Origin: CAZTAO01 sp964611645
GTDB lineage: Bacteria; Armatimonadota; UBA5829
NCBI GenBank assembly: GCA_964611645.1
Contig: CAZTAO010000020.1
Span: 1-64,000 of the forward strand
Length of the DNA stretch: 64,000 nucleotides
Direction of reading: 5' to 3'
Position numbers and translations under genes: made by a program. The stretch's first letter is position 1; every line of letters starts with the position of its first letter. Positions 50,496 through 59,077 of the stretch are shown here, in pieces. The notes beneath the pieces were generated by a model. The model saw only the letters and a list, made by a program, of their open reading frames with translations, ran no database searches and was not told the origin of the DNA.

Positions 50496-52187
50496 TTACT
50501 CGACTATCGCTCCTTTTGCGGCTGATGATACGAGTCTGGCATATCTAGCCAGGTAACCGGTCTTCACCCTTATCTCAAAAGGTTTTGCCTTGGCTCTGCG
50601 ATCGGCAATCTCGGCGTCCGACAGCTTCACGTCCATTGTCTTGTTCGGAATGTTGATGCTTATCACATCTCCGTCCTTCAAGAGGCCAATCACGCCTCCC
50701 GATGCGCCTTCCGGCGAGACATGGCCGATGGCCGCACCGCGCGTGGCCCCCGAGAACCTGCCGTCCGTTATGAGGGCGATGTCCTTGCCCCAGCCCATCC
50801 CGGACACTGTCGCCGTGGCTGTCAGCATCTCCCGCATACCAGGTCCGCCTCGCGGGCCTTCATTGCGGATCACGATGACCTCGCCTTTGACTATCTTGTC
50901 CGACAACAAAGCGGCTACAGCGTCGTCCTCGCACTCGAACACATGCGCCGGTCCCTCAAAGACCAGAGCTTCGGGCTCGACTGCCGACTGCTTCACAACC
51001 GCGCCGTCCGGGCAGAGATTACCTTTGAGTATAGCCAGACCACCCTCGGGGTGATATGGCCTGTTTATCGGATGGATGACGTCCTCATCCCGGATTCTGA
51101 CACCCTCGAGGTTCTCCCCGAGAGTCTTGCCGGTGGCCGTCATCACAGACAGATCAACCAGTCCCTTTTTGCTCAACTCGTTCATCACCGCCATCACGCC
51201 GCCAGCTTCGTTGAAGTCCTGCATGTGGTGAATCACCTGTTTCGCAGGATCCGGCGACGGATGCGCTATGGCCGGGCTCAGGGTAACGAGATGCGGCGTG
51301 GCCGCACTCACCTCATTGAACATATCCAGCCTGAATTCCACGCCTGCTTCGTGCGCTATCGCAGGCACGTGCAGGGTGGTGTTGGTGGAACACCCCAGAG
51401 CCATATCGACGGCGAGCGCGTTCTTGAACGCCTGAGGGGTCATCACATCGCGCGCCTTCACTCCGGCTCTGAAGAGGTCCATCACCTTCATGCCCGCGTG
51501 CTTAGCCAGCCGAATTCGGGCAGCGTGCACTGCGGGAATAGAACCATTACCAGGCAAGCCCATACCCAGGGCTTCGGTGAGGCAGTTCATAGAGTTGGCG
51601 GTGAACATGCCCGCGCAGCTTCCGCAGCCGGGGCACGCGCTGTCTTCCATCTCGGCCATATCACACTCCGTGATCTTGCCGGATCTCAGCGCGCCCGCAG
51701 CCTCGAACATCTGCGTCACCGATATATCTTTGCCCTTGAACCGACCAGCCAACATAGGCCCGCCGCTGATTACCACTGTCGGTATGTTCAGCCTGGCGGC
51801 AGCCATCAACATGGCAGGGATGATTTTGTCGCAGTTGGGGATCAGCACCAGGGCATCGAACGCGTGGGCTTTCATCATGCACTCTATGGAGTCGGCGATA
51901 ATTTCCCGCGTAGCCAGGGAGTACTTCATGCCCTCGTGGCCCATGGCGATTCCGTCGCAGACACCTATTACCCCAAACTCCATGGGGGTGCCACCTGCTA
52001 TGCGAACGCCGGTCTTGACCGCCTCGGCAATCTTGTCCAGGTTGATGTGGCCGGGCACAACCTCGTTCCAGGAGTTGGCAATGCCAACCAGCGGGCGATA
52101 CATCTCTTCATCGATATAGCCCATCCCCTTCAGCAAAGCTCTATGCGCAGCTCTCTCAGGCCCCGTTCTCACAACATCGCTTCTCAT
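50496..52187 (-). CDS. ilvD: Dihydroxy-acid dehydratase
   Basis: 563 residues; iron-sulfur dehydratase for valine, isoleucine and leucine precursors. Cluster and active-site motifs: GVCDGIAMGHEGM, IPNCDKIIPAMLMAA, CPGCGSCAGMFTANSMN, and GRFSGATRG at the C-terminus. GGGGAG precedes ATG 52187. It is the first gene after the T-box leader. Confidence 0.97.
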   Translation of the reverse strand: MRSDVVRTGPERAAHRALLKGMGYIDEEMYRPLVGIANSWNEVVPGHINLDKIAEAVKTGVRIAGGTPMEFGVIGVCDGIAMGHEGMKYSLATREIIADSIECMMKAHAFDALVLIPNCDKIIPAMLMAAARLNIPTVVISGGPMLAGRFKGKDISVTQMFEAAGALRSGKITECDMAEMEDSACPGCGSCAGMFTANSMNCLTEALGMGLPGNGSIPAVHAARIRLAKHAGMKVMDLFRAGVKARDVMTPQAFKNALAVDMALGCSTNTTLHVPAIAHEAGVEFRLDMFNEVSAATPHLVTLSPAIAHPSPDPAKQVIHHMQDFNEAGGVMAVMNELSKKGLVDLSVMTATGKTLGENLEGVRIRDEDVIHPINRPYHPEGGLAILKGNLCPDGAVVKQSAVEPEALVFEGPAHVFECEDDAVAALLSDKIVKGEVIVIRNEGPRGGPGMREMLTATATVSGMGWGKDIALITDGRFSGATRGAAIGHVSPEGASGGVIGLLKDGDVISINIPNKTMDVKLSDAEIADRRAKAKPFEIRVKTGYLARYARLVSSAAKGAIVE

Positions 52188-52243
52188 AACAAAACACTCC
52201 CCGTTGAGAAATCAAACCCCATCACGCAACGCCAATGACCTAA

Positions 52244-52525
52244 CAAAAATGCCTCAGTCCGTGTAGGGACGAGAGGCATTGCGTGCTCGTGGTACCACCC
52301 TTGTTCAGCCAGGCGCACATGCGCCAAAGCTCTCAAGTGCGCTTTAACGGGCGCTCCCGGGTCGGCTTACTTGCGCCGATACAATTTCGGCGGGTTCAGC
52401 TTTCAGCTCAGGGGTGAGATTCGGATACGCCGGTGCCCCGCTTCTCAGCTACCGCGGGTCTCTGTGGCCACCTGCACGCGCCTACTATCCCCTTCATTGC
52501 TTTTGGGGTATTGAATTGTGCCCCA
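52244..52525 (-). ncRNA. T-box riboswitch leader of the ilv/leu operon
   Basis: On the minus strand the leader has Stem I signals AGTA (52486-52483) and AGAGA, then the conserved T-box AAGGGTGGTACCACG (52302-52288) that pairs with uncharged tRNA's 3' end. It ends in an intrinsic terminator (stem 52280-52273 with 52255-52248, then TTTTTG). The specifier loop reads GAATCTCACC at 52422-52413. CTC (52418-52416, Leu) is the likeliest specifier, given the downstream leu genes; ATC (52420-52418, Ile) is the alternative. It should switch ilvD and downstream genes on when the cognate tRNA is uncharged. Confidence 0.9.
52248..52280 (-). terminator. Terminator hairpin of the T-box leader
   Basis: Stem AATGCCTC (52280-52273) / GAGGCATT (52255-52248) with an inner TCC/GGA pairing, followed by TTTTTG on the minus strand. 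It is mutually exclusive with the T-box antiterminator. Confidence 0.88.
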
Positions 52526-52555
52526 ATATTATCATATTGTGAATGGGTTAGTCAA
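52526..52555 (-). promoter_or_regulatory. Promoter of the T-box/ilvD operon
   Basis: Minus strand TTGACT (52555-52550), 18 bp, TATTAT-complement TAATAT (52531-52526). The start falls near 52519, just before the T-box Stem I. Confidence 0.75.
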
Positions 52556-52985
52556 ACTTCGTTCCGAGTTCCGGGTTCGGAGTTCCGAGTTGAGAAACTG
52601 CGGAGCCATTCCGAATCACCCGCACTTCCGCGGCGACCAGGGTCGCTATGAGCACTATCAGCGGGGCGGGGCTGGGGTCTGTAAGGCCGGTCACAGCTTG
52701 CCACGCGCCAAGTGGAGGGTTGAGTTCGGGAGAGTCTATGAGCAGCAGTTGAGCGACTGCGGCTCTGGCAAGCACCGCCCCGGCCGCCATCAGGATCGGA
52801 ACAGCAATGGCCACAAATATCCGGGGTTTCTTCTTCCACAGGCGCGCCATCACCCCACCCGCCCCGAGACCAAACAGCACAGCGGCAGGCAGCATGAGGT
52901 ATCCCAGGAACTCAGCGCCCCACCCCGCGCAAGCCCCCAGCAACAACGCCGCCAATAGTCTGTATGTTTCTTTGAGTACTCTCAT
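52548..52985 (-). CDS. Hypothetical membrane protein
   Basis: About 145 residues from ATG 52985, with four helices (LLAALLLGACAGWGAEFLGYLMLPAAV split into two; FVAIAVPILMAAGAVLARAAVAQLLL; APLIVLIATLVAAEVRVI). The C-terminal tail (GTPNPELGTKF) is read from a GTTCCGAG repeat that also borders the ilvD promoter, so the gene's true end may have been replaced. The function is unknown. Confidence 0.6.
   Translation of the reverse strand: MRVLKETYRLLAALLLGACAGWGAEFLGYLMLPAAVLFGLGAGGVMARLWKKKPRIFVAIAVPILMAAGAVLARAAVAQLLLIDSPELNPPLGAWQAVTGLTDPSPAPLIVLIATLVAAEVRVIRNGSAVSQLGTPNPELGTKFD
52560..52592. repeat. GTTCCGAG/GTTCCGGG repeat
   Basis: The sequence runs GTTCCGAGTTCCGGGTTCGG and continues AGTTCCGAGTT, four variants of an 8-bp unit, between the ilvD promoter and the membrane protein's C-terminus. 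Confidence 0.6.
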
Positions 52986-52990
52986 TTTGG

Positions 52991-53024
52991 CTTGATGGTT
53001 TGATAGTTTGATGGTTTGATGGTT
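52991..53024. repeat. Tandem 8-bp repeat (TTTGATGG)n
   Basis: About four near-identical units (TTTGATGG, one TTTGATAG), directly upstream of the membrane protein start and downstream of mutS. A slippage-prone array that could vary expression of the downstream gene. Confidence 0.75.
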
Positions 53025-53076
53025 GAGCTCCAATCGACTGTCGACTGTGGACTGATGACCGCCAACTCCCGACTCA

Positions 53077-55674
53077 CTACAACAGTTTCTGCAACTCATT
53101 CAGCCTGTTCAGGGCCTCTATTGGGGTTAGGGTGGAGATGTCTAGTTTCTCCAGTTCGGTTACTACCGCGTGCTTTTCGCCCTGGAAGAGATTGAGTTGT
53201 AACACGCTGGCCTTTTCTTTGATCTTGAGTTTCTTGCCCGGCAGGTTGGTGTTTGCGCCTTTCGTTTCCAGGTCTTTGAGGATTTCCTTGGCGCGCTCGA
53301 TAGTCTGCTGGGGCAGGCCCGCGAGACGCGCTACCTCTATGCCGTAGCTCTTGTCGGTGCCGCCGGGGACTATCTTCCGCAGCCAGACTATCTTGTCCTT
53401 TTCCTCGCTCACCGCTATCCGGTAGTTCTTCACCCCTGCAAGCTGCTTTTCAAGCTCGTTGAGGTGGTGGTAGTGGGTGGCGAAGAGGGTGCGCGCGCCG
53501 AGTTGGTTGATCTGCTCCGCCACTGCCCAGGCTATGGAGAGGCCGTCGTAAGTCGAGGTGCCTCTGCCTATCTCATCGAGGACTATCAGGCTGCGGGTGG
53601 TGGCGTTGTTGAGGATGCTGGCGGTCTCGTTCATCTCCACCATAAAGGTGCTCTGGCCGCTGGCTAGTTCGTCGTGAGCGCCGACGCGAGTGAATATGCG
53701 GTCAACCACTCCAATCGAAGCCGATTCCGCGGGGATAAAGCTTCCCATCTGGGCGAGCAGCGTGATGAGGGCGACCTGCCGCAGGTAGGTGGATTTGCCC
53801 GCCATGTTGGGGCCGGTGATTATAAGAAGTTGGTCGGCGGAGCAGTCGACGCGGGTATCGTTGGGGACAAAGCGCTCCTGGATGTAGTGCTCGACCACCG
53901 GGTGACGGCCATTCCTGATGATAATCTCCTCACCATCGTTCACTTCCGGCTTCACGAAGGCCTTGCTCACTGCCACTTCAGCGAGGCTCGCAAGAACATC
54001 CAACTCAGCCAAAGCGCGAGCCACGGCTATCACCTTCAGCGACTCATCAGCCACTTTGCTCCGAATCTCCTTGAAAAGCTCATACTCAAGCTCGGCGGCT
54101 TTGTCGTCGGCTCCGAGGATCTTGGCTTCCATTTCCTTGAGGGCCGGGGTGACGTAGCGCTCGGCGTTGGTGGTGGTCTGCTTGCGGATGTAATCTTCGG
54201 GAGCGAGGTGGACGCTGGACTTGGAGATCTCGATGTAATAACCGAACACCGAGTTGTAGCCCACCTTCATATTCTTGATACCGGTACGCTCGCGCTCCTC
54301 TGCCTCCATCGATGCGATCCACTGCTTGGCGTCGGTAGAAGCCGAGCGGAGTTCGTCGAGTTCGGCGTTGTAGGCTTTGGCGATCATCCCGCCTTCACGA
54401 AGCAGCATTGGAGGCTCAGGGACGATGGAGGTATCGATGAGTTCGACCACCCCACCAAGGTCGTCCAACCCGGCGGCGAGCGAACTCAGCTTCTGGGAAT
54501 GGACATTCTTCAAGGCGTCGCGTATCGCCGGGAGTTTCTTGAGCGAGAGAGACAGGCCGACCAGATCCCGGGCATTTGCGCTTTCAGCCACTATTCGCGA
54601 CATAAGCCGCTCAATGTCCTGCACACCACTCAAGCAGCCTCTGAAATCATCCAGCATTATCTTTGACTGGGTGAACTCTTCGACCGCATCCAGCCGGGCA
54701 TTGATCTCTTTCACATCCAGCAGTGGTTGGTCGAGCCATTTGCGAAGCTGCCTGCCGCCCATTGCGGTCCTGGTCTGGTCCATCACCGAAAGCAGGCTCG
54801 CGCCCCGGTTGTCCATCGACATCGATTGCGTCAACTCCAGGTTGCGCCGGGCTGCCGCGTCCAGGACCATAAAGCCGGTGGTGGAGTAGATTGAGAGAGA
54901 AACAACTGCTTGAAGCGAACCTGCGTTGGTCTGGCGCATGTAGTCCAGAGCGGCGGCGGCGGCTTCGACTGCCACCAGCAGTTCCTCCGCGCCGAAGCCC
55001 CGGAGGCTGTCTGTGTGGAAGTGGTCGCAGAGAATCTGCTTGGCGGGCTTTGCGAAGAATCCGGAATCCACGCGGGGGGTGATTGCCGCCCCACAGGCTC
55101 GTTTCACAGGCTCCGCAAGGTCCATGTCCATCTCCGACAACAGTACCTCCGCGGGGGCAAGCCGCGCGATCTCCTCCAGAAGCTTCCGCGAGGCTTCCTT
55201 GCCGGTGATCTCCGTGGCCGCGAACTCGCCGGTGGAAATGTCGACCACCGCCAGACCGTAGGCATCCGGGGCGCTGGCTACCGCGAGCAGGTAGTTGTTG
55301 GACTTGGCCTCCAGCATGCCATCTTCCATCACAGTGCCGGGGGTGACTACTCTGGTCACGCCGCGCTTCACGAGCGTTTTGGTCTTCTTGGGGTCCTCGA
55401 GCTGGTCGCACACCGCCACCCGGTAACCCTTGGCGATAAGCCGGGCGATGTAGCGGTCGGCGGCGTGGTGAGGCATCCCGCACATCGGCACGTCCGCAGC
55501 GTAGCCCTGAGACCTGGATGTAAGGACTATCTCCAGTTCCCGCGAGGCAGTCACGGCGTCATCGCCGAACAACTCATAAAAGTCGCCCATGCGGAACATC
55601 AGCAGCACATCAGGGTACTCAGCCTTGATCGCCTGATACTGCGACACCATGGGAGTGATTTTCTTAGCGTCCAA
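53077..55674 (-). CDS. mutS: DNA mismatch repair protein MutS
   Basis: 865 residues. Mismatch-binding domain I with Phe-X-Glu in FRMGDFYELFGDD, connector, lever, clamp, and the C-terminal ATPase with Walker A ITGPNMAGKSTYLRQ (about 615), VDRIFTRVGAHDELASGQSTF and LDEIGRGTSTYDG. TTG 55674 lies 9 nt after AGGAG. No mutL is in the window. miaB lies 1 kb upstream in the same direction, the common miaB-mutS order, here split by a repeat region and an interrupted gene. Confidence 0.97.
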   Translation of the reverse strand: MDAKKITPMVSQYQAIKAEYPDVLLMFRMGDFYELFGDDAVTASRELEIVLTSRSQGYAADVPMCGMPHHAADRYIARLIAKGYRVAVCDQLEDPKKTKTLVKRGVTRVVTPGTVMEDGMLEAKSNNYLLAVASAPDAYGLAVVDISTGEFAATEITGKEASRKLLEEIARLAPAEVLLSEMDMDLAEPVKRACGAAITPRVDSGFFAKPAKQILCDHFHTDSLRGFGAEELLVAVEAAAAALDYMRQTNAGSLQAVVSLSIYSTTGFMVLDAAARRNLELTQSMSMDNRGASLLSVMDQTRTAMGGRQLRKWLDQPLLDVKEINARLDAVEEFTQSKIMLDDFRGCLSGVQDIERLMSRIVAESANARDLVGLSLSLKKLPAIRDALKNVHSQKLSSLAAGLDDLGGVVELIDTSIVPEPPMLLREGGMIAKAYNAELDELRSASTDAKQWIASMEAEERERTGIKNMKVGYNSVFGYYIEISKSSVHLAPEDYIRKQTTTNAERYVTPALKEMEAKILGADDKAAELEYELFKEIRSKVADESLKVIAVARALAELDVLASLAEVAVSKAFVKPEVNDGEEIIIRNGRHPVVEHYIQERFVPNDTRVDCSADQLLIITGPNMAGKSTYLRQVALITLLAQMGSFIPAESASIGVVDRIFTRVGAHDELASGQSTFMVEMNETASILNNATTRSLIVLDEIGRGTSTYDGLSIAWAVAEQINQLGARTLFATHYHHLNELEKQLAGVKNYRIAVSEEKDKIVWLRKIVPGGTDKSYGIEVARLAGLPQQTIERAKEILKDLETKGANTNLPGKKLKIKEKASVLQLNLFQGEKHAVVTELEKLDISTLTPIEALNRLNELQKLL

Positions 55675-55702
55675 TCAGAAACTCCTGGGTTACGTAATTA
55701 CG

Positions 55703-55812
55703 GAAGCGCGAAAGAGAAACCAAAAGCAATCACGAAAGCACGAAAGTACGAAAACACGAAAAAGAACGAGAGCAGAAAACCAGAAATAGACGAAAGCCAG
55801 AAAGGGAACAAC
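55703..55812. repeat. Solo CACGAAA array
   Basis: Imperfect units CACGAAAG, CACGAAAG, TACGAAAA, CACGAAAA (55732-55765), flanked by degenerate GCGAAAG and GACGAAAG copies. It matches the arrays around the GxxExxY gene at 42.3-42.8 kb, but here no nuclease gene is present. Confidence 0.7.
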
Positions 55813-55821
55813 TACCACGGT

Positions 55822-55898
55822 GTTTCGGGATTTGAGGACGGGACTACATAGCCGCCGCTAGAAAAACCAGCCCTCAACCCGTCCGGAAATCCCGAAAC
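55822..55898. repeat. Long imperfect inverted repeat (77 bp)
   Basis: GTTTCGGGATTT (55822-55833) pairs perfectly with 55887-55898, and the inner GGACGGG (55836-55842) with CCCGTCC (55878-55884), around a 35-base loop. No T-run flanks it. It may be a small non-autonomous element or a structured RNA next to the CACGAAA array. Confidence 0.65.
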
Positions 55899-55925
55899 AG
55901 TACTTCCCATGCGAAGCACCAAATC

Positions 55926-56582
55926 TCAGCGTCTGCCCGCCTGCCAACGTCTCAACCGCTCGGCGAGAGTCAAAGGGAATCCAGAATGAACGAGCGTATC
56001 GTACATATCTTTGGCCAGATAGTAGTTTCCTCTCGCGAACACCCCTGCCGCTTCTGACCGGAATTCATCGCGGAATGCCTCATCTCTTAGCTTATTCGGC
56101 AGACCGCTCCAATACTCGCGCCGTTGCTTCACCTTTGCGAGGATCTCTCTCCAGGGCTCGGGAGTTCCGCGAGTCAGTGGCTCACAGAAGGCTCTGAACG
56201 TCTCACAAAGCCAGCACACTCGATCTCTGACGCCCTCGTACGTATGTGCTGGAGACCGAGTGAGAAAGACGTAGTTCGGGTCAATGGCATCCACGACCTC
56301 ATCAAGGTTCAGCGACGTCGTGAGCACGCCGGGGTTGTCGGCATGCCCCCAAGTTCGCGGATACCATCCATGCCAAGGGGCATCAGCAGTCGGCCACGTC
56401 AGCGACAGGTACGATCTGTAGTCCTGTTCGATCATGAAGGTAAGCACGCAGGCCTTTGACTCGAGCACTGTCCCTCAGTCGCGTACCTTCGGAGCTTGAA
56501 ACCCCAGTGTCTTGAGGTGGATCTCGTAGCACTCACACACCGCCTGATAGAACAGGTCCATCCTCCTCGGCATCGTTTGCAT
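55926..56582 (-). CDS. Hypothetical protein interrupted by an in-frame UGA
   Basis: A single reading frame from ATG 56582 (ribosome site AGGAGAAAGGA) is broken by UGA at 56475-56477 after 35 residues, ending APKVRD. It resumes in the same frame: G-T, then GTG 56468 and 179 more residues (VLESKACVLTFMIEQDYRSY onward). Either this is one protein of about 217 residues with a nonsense change or UGA readthrough, or two coupled genes with the second starting at GTG 56468. I do not recognise the family; the C-terminus is helical and charged (AKDMYDTLVHSGFPLTLAERLRRW). It sits between miaB and mutS. Confidence 0.55.
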
Positions 56583-56644
56583 GGCCAACTAATCCTTTCT
56601 CCTGCGTCCTACGCCACGAATACTGAGCCACGAGATCCCCACGC

Positions 56645-57979
56645 CTAATGATAGTAACACTCCCCCACGAACCCGTAAAGGTGGCCCTCGGTCACCGTCA
56701 CATCCACCATATCCCCCTCCCGCGCGGCGCAGGTTGGGAAGTTTACTGTTTTGTTCTGGCGGGTCAGGCCGGTTTGTCGGTTGGGGTCTCTTGGGCTGTT
56801 GCCCTCTACCAGCACTTGGAAGGATCGCCCGATGGCTCCGTTGTTGATCTCGCAGGTGATTGCGTTTTGCACGGCGATGAGTTCCCGCAGGCGGGAGTTC
56901 TTCTCGGCGTCGGATACCTGGTCCTCCATCTTGGCGGCGGCGGTCTTGGGGATGGCGTCGAATGCAAACATAAACGCCGCGTCGAACCGGACTTCCTCGG
57001 CAAGGCTCATTGTGTTCTCGAACTGCTCCCGGGTCTCTCCGGGGAAGCCCACGAGGAAGTCTGTGGTGATGCATATCTCAGGCACGGCGGCTCGCAGGGC
57101 GGCGATTCGCTCCAGGAGGCGCTCGCGGGTGTATTTGCGGTTCATGCGGGCCAGGACTGCATCATCCCCCGATTGCACCGCCAGATGGATATGCTCGCAA
57201 ACCTTTGGCAGGTCCCGCATAGCCTCGATCAGGCGGTCGGAAAGGTCTTTGGGGTGGCTGGTGGTGAACCTGATTCGCTCAAGGCCTGAGATGTCGTTCA
57301 AGCGCGCCAGCAGGTCGGCGAAGTCAGGTTTGTCTTCCAGAGTCGAGCCGTAGGAGTTCACATTCTGGCCCAGCAGGGTCACATCCTTGCAGCCATTGCC
57401 GGCAAGTTGCGTGATCTCATCGATGATGTCCACAACAGGCCTGCTGCGCTCTCTGCCACGGGCGTAGGGGACAACGCAGTAGGAGCAGAAGTTGTCGCAG
57501 CCATACATCACAGGCACAAACCGCTTCAGCGCAGGGGTTTCTCTGCCGACTCTCGGCGCAATGCCGTCTTCTTGGCCCTGTGGCAGATACAGCGAAGACA
57601 CCGGGCGGCGCTCCTCATCTATCTGGCGGATTATCTCCGGGATGGTGTGAATCTGGCCGGTTCCGACCACGAAATCGATGAACGGCCTGCTCTTTCGCAC
57701 GCTTTCCCCCACCCTCTGGGCCATACACCCGCACAACCCGATCAGGAGGCCCGGTTTCTCTTCCTTGAGCACCCGAAGCTCGCCCAGCTTGGACTTGGCC
57801 TTCTGCTCCGGCTTCTCGCGCACGCTGCAGGTGACCAAAACCGCGATGTCCGCATCCTCCTGCCGCTCGCACGGAGTATAACCCATGCCCTGCAGCAATG
57901 CGGAAATCTGTTCGGAGTCGTCATCGTTCATCTGGCAGCCCCAGGTGAATACTATAAATCGTCTATCAGATAGGATCAT
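56645..57979 (-). CDS. miaB: tRNA-2-methylthio-N6-dimethylallyladenosine synthase
   Basis: 444 residues; radical-SAM methylthiotransferase acting on A37 of tRNA. UPF0004 domain with cluster cysteines at WGCQMND, LVTCSVREK and GLCGCMAQ; radical-SAM CDNFCSYC at about 160; C-terminal TRAM domain (RSFQVLVEG..GDMVDVTVTEGHLYGFVGE). MtaB is less likely given the opening TWGCQMNDDDSE and SVREK. The order with mutS fits the common miaB-mutS pairing. Confidence 0.95.
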   Translation of the reverse strand: MILSDRRFIVFTWGCQMNDDDSEQISALLQGMGYTPCERQEDADIAVLVTCSVREKPEQKAKSKLGELRVLKEEKPGLLIGLCGCMAQRVGESVRKSRPFIDFVVGTGQIHTIPEIIRQIDEERRPVSSLYLPQGQEDGIAPRVGRETPALKRFVPVMYGCDNFCSYCVVPYARGRERSRPVVDIIDEITQLAGNGCKDVTLLGQNVNSYGSTLEDKPDFADLLARLNDISGLERIRFTTSHPKDLSDRLIEAMRDLPKVCEHIHLAVQSGDDAVLARMNRKYTRERLLERIAALRAAVPEICITTDFLVGFPGETREQFENTMSLAEEVRFDAAFMFAFDAIPKTAAAKMEDQVSDAEKNSRLRELIAVQNAITCEINNGAIGRSFQVLVEGNSPRDPNRQTGLTRQNKTVNFPTCAAREGDMVDVTVTEGHLYGFVGECYYH

Positions 57980-58025
57980 TGCGAGGGCATTTTACCACGG
58001 AAGGGGGTGGGAAGTCGAAGAACGA

Positions 58026-58056
58026 GTTATCCGCAGATGACGCAGATGGCGCAGAT
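58026..58056. repeat. CGCAGATGG repeat, inverted copy 1
   Basis: The 31-bp stretch GTTATCCGCAGATGACGCAG followed by ATGGCGCAGAT. It is the exact reverse complement of 60292-60322; a shorter copy in the same orientation lies at 59052-59073. Confidence 0.85.
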
Positions 58057-58060
58057 GGGA

Positions 58061-59014
58061 TTACTTGTTGTTTTGCCGGTCCCTTTCCTCCCACCTATCG
58101 CAGCTTTGTAGATAATAGTTGCGCTTATATCCTTCGGGGAACATTCGAAAAGCTTCCCGAGCACCTTCGTAGTCCTTGGCGTCTATGCTCCCCAAGCCAA
58201 GACGTAGTGCGGCTTCATGACCAAAGTACGGGGTATTGCGGTTTTCGATAGCGTACTTCCTCAGTGCGTCCAGATCAGCGGGGCGATCTATCGACTTGAG
58301 CCCAATAGCTGCCAAATATCCAATCAGGGATGCATACCTTCCCCGTCTGTCTGAGTTGTAGAGCTTTGTCAACTCTGCCACCCGCGCAACCCGTTGCTCG
58401 TGACTCAGTTGTGGCAGACTAACTGGTGGCAGCGTACTCTGTTCTGGCATATTACGCGGTCGTAACGCACGGACCACATCCGCGTCTCTTCCCGTGGCTG
58501 AAACTACGTGGAAAGACATTTCACTGGTTTGGAGGGTGCCTACCCAGTCTGCCTTCACGTAATTGGTGACGGCATATTTGAAAGTAACCGCGTATCCTCC
58601 AGGCTGCGTCCACGCATGGTCTATGTTCCGTCGAACATCAAAATACGCAGACTTGGTTTCTCCGGGTCTGAACTCCCAGAAGCAATCGGCGTCAAGCCCC
58701 GCCGTACCCGGCAGGGGGTACCAATCGGGATGGTAAGCTCTCTCTCTGCCGGGAAGCCGCAGAACACTCCACTCAACGACCCGCCAATCATCAGGCTCCA
58801 CTAGCTTCTGGCTCGTCTTCAGATCATTGGTAATCGAGCACTTGGCGAGGACTGGTTCGCCTTCCAGGTATGTTGCTCTGGTCAGCGCGACGGTGAAGTG
58901 GAAGCCAGGGCCTTTGACGGTTGCCTCCGGCGGCTTCTCTTTTTCGGCGCAGAAGGCGGGCGCGCAGAGGATTGCGCACAGCAGAAGGCACAGCAGCAGA
59001 GTTTTATGTCTCAT
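58061..59014 (-). CDS. Exported protein, paralog 1 of a tandem pair
   Basis: 317 residues. A signal peptide (LLLCLLLCAILCAPAFCA) precedes an Ig-like domain (about 35-180, FHFTVALTRATYLEGEPVLAKCSI), then helical repeats. It is very similar over its length to the next gene (59078-60001), including the ends (YYLQSCDRWEERDRQNNK here). Neither family is recognised; the opening resembles BsuPI-type proteinase-inhibitor Ig folds, a weak hint. The flanking CGCAGATGG repeat is part of the duplicated unit. Confidence 0.78.
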   Translation of the reverse strand: MRHKTLLLCLLLCAILCAPAFCAEKEKPPEATVKGPGFHFTVALTRATYLEGEPVLAKCSITNDLKTSQKLVEPDDWRVVEWSVLRLPGRERAYHPDWYPLPGTAGLDADCFWEFRPGETKSAYFDVRRNIDHAWTQPGGYAVTFKYAVTNYVKADWVGTLQTSEMSFHVVSATGRDADVVRALRPRNMPEQSTLPPVSLPQLSHEQRVARVAELTKLYNSDRRGRYASLIGYLAAIGLKSIDRPADLDALRKYAIENRNTPYFGHEAALRLGLGSIDAKDYEGAREAFRMFPEGYKRNYYLQSCDRWEERDRQNNK

Positions 59015-59051
59015 AGTCTTTGTCCTTGCCGGGTTTTGCTTTTGAACGGGA

Positions 59052-59073
59052 GTTATCCGCAGATGCCGCAGAT
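59052..59073. repeat. CGCAGATGG repeat, short copy
   Basis: GTTATCCGCAGATGCCGCAG followed by AT, downstream of the second paralog's stop, in the same orientation as 58026-58056. Confidence 0.75.
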
Positions 59074-59077
59074 GGGA

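Noticed and set aside
50721..52238. Long 505-codon open frame on the plus strand
   Set aside because: It lies entirely opposite ilvD, which has full family similarity; its translation has no recognisable domain and high His/Arg content typical of antisense frames.
53674..54666. 330-codon plus-strand open frame opposite mutS
   Set aside because: Antisense of mutS with no recognised motif.
56475..56477. UGA read as selenocysteine
   Set aside because: No selenocysteine machinery visible and no clear downstream SECIS hairpin; a nonsense change or separate start is simpler.
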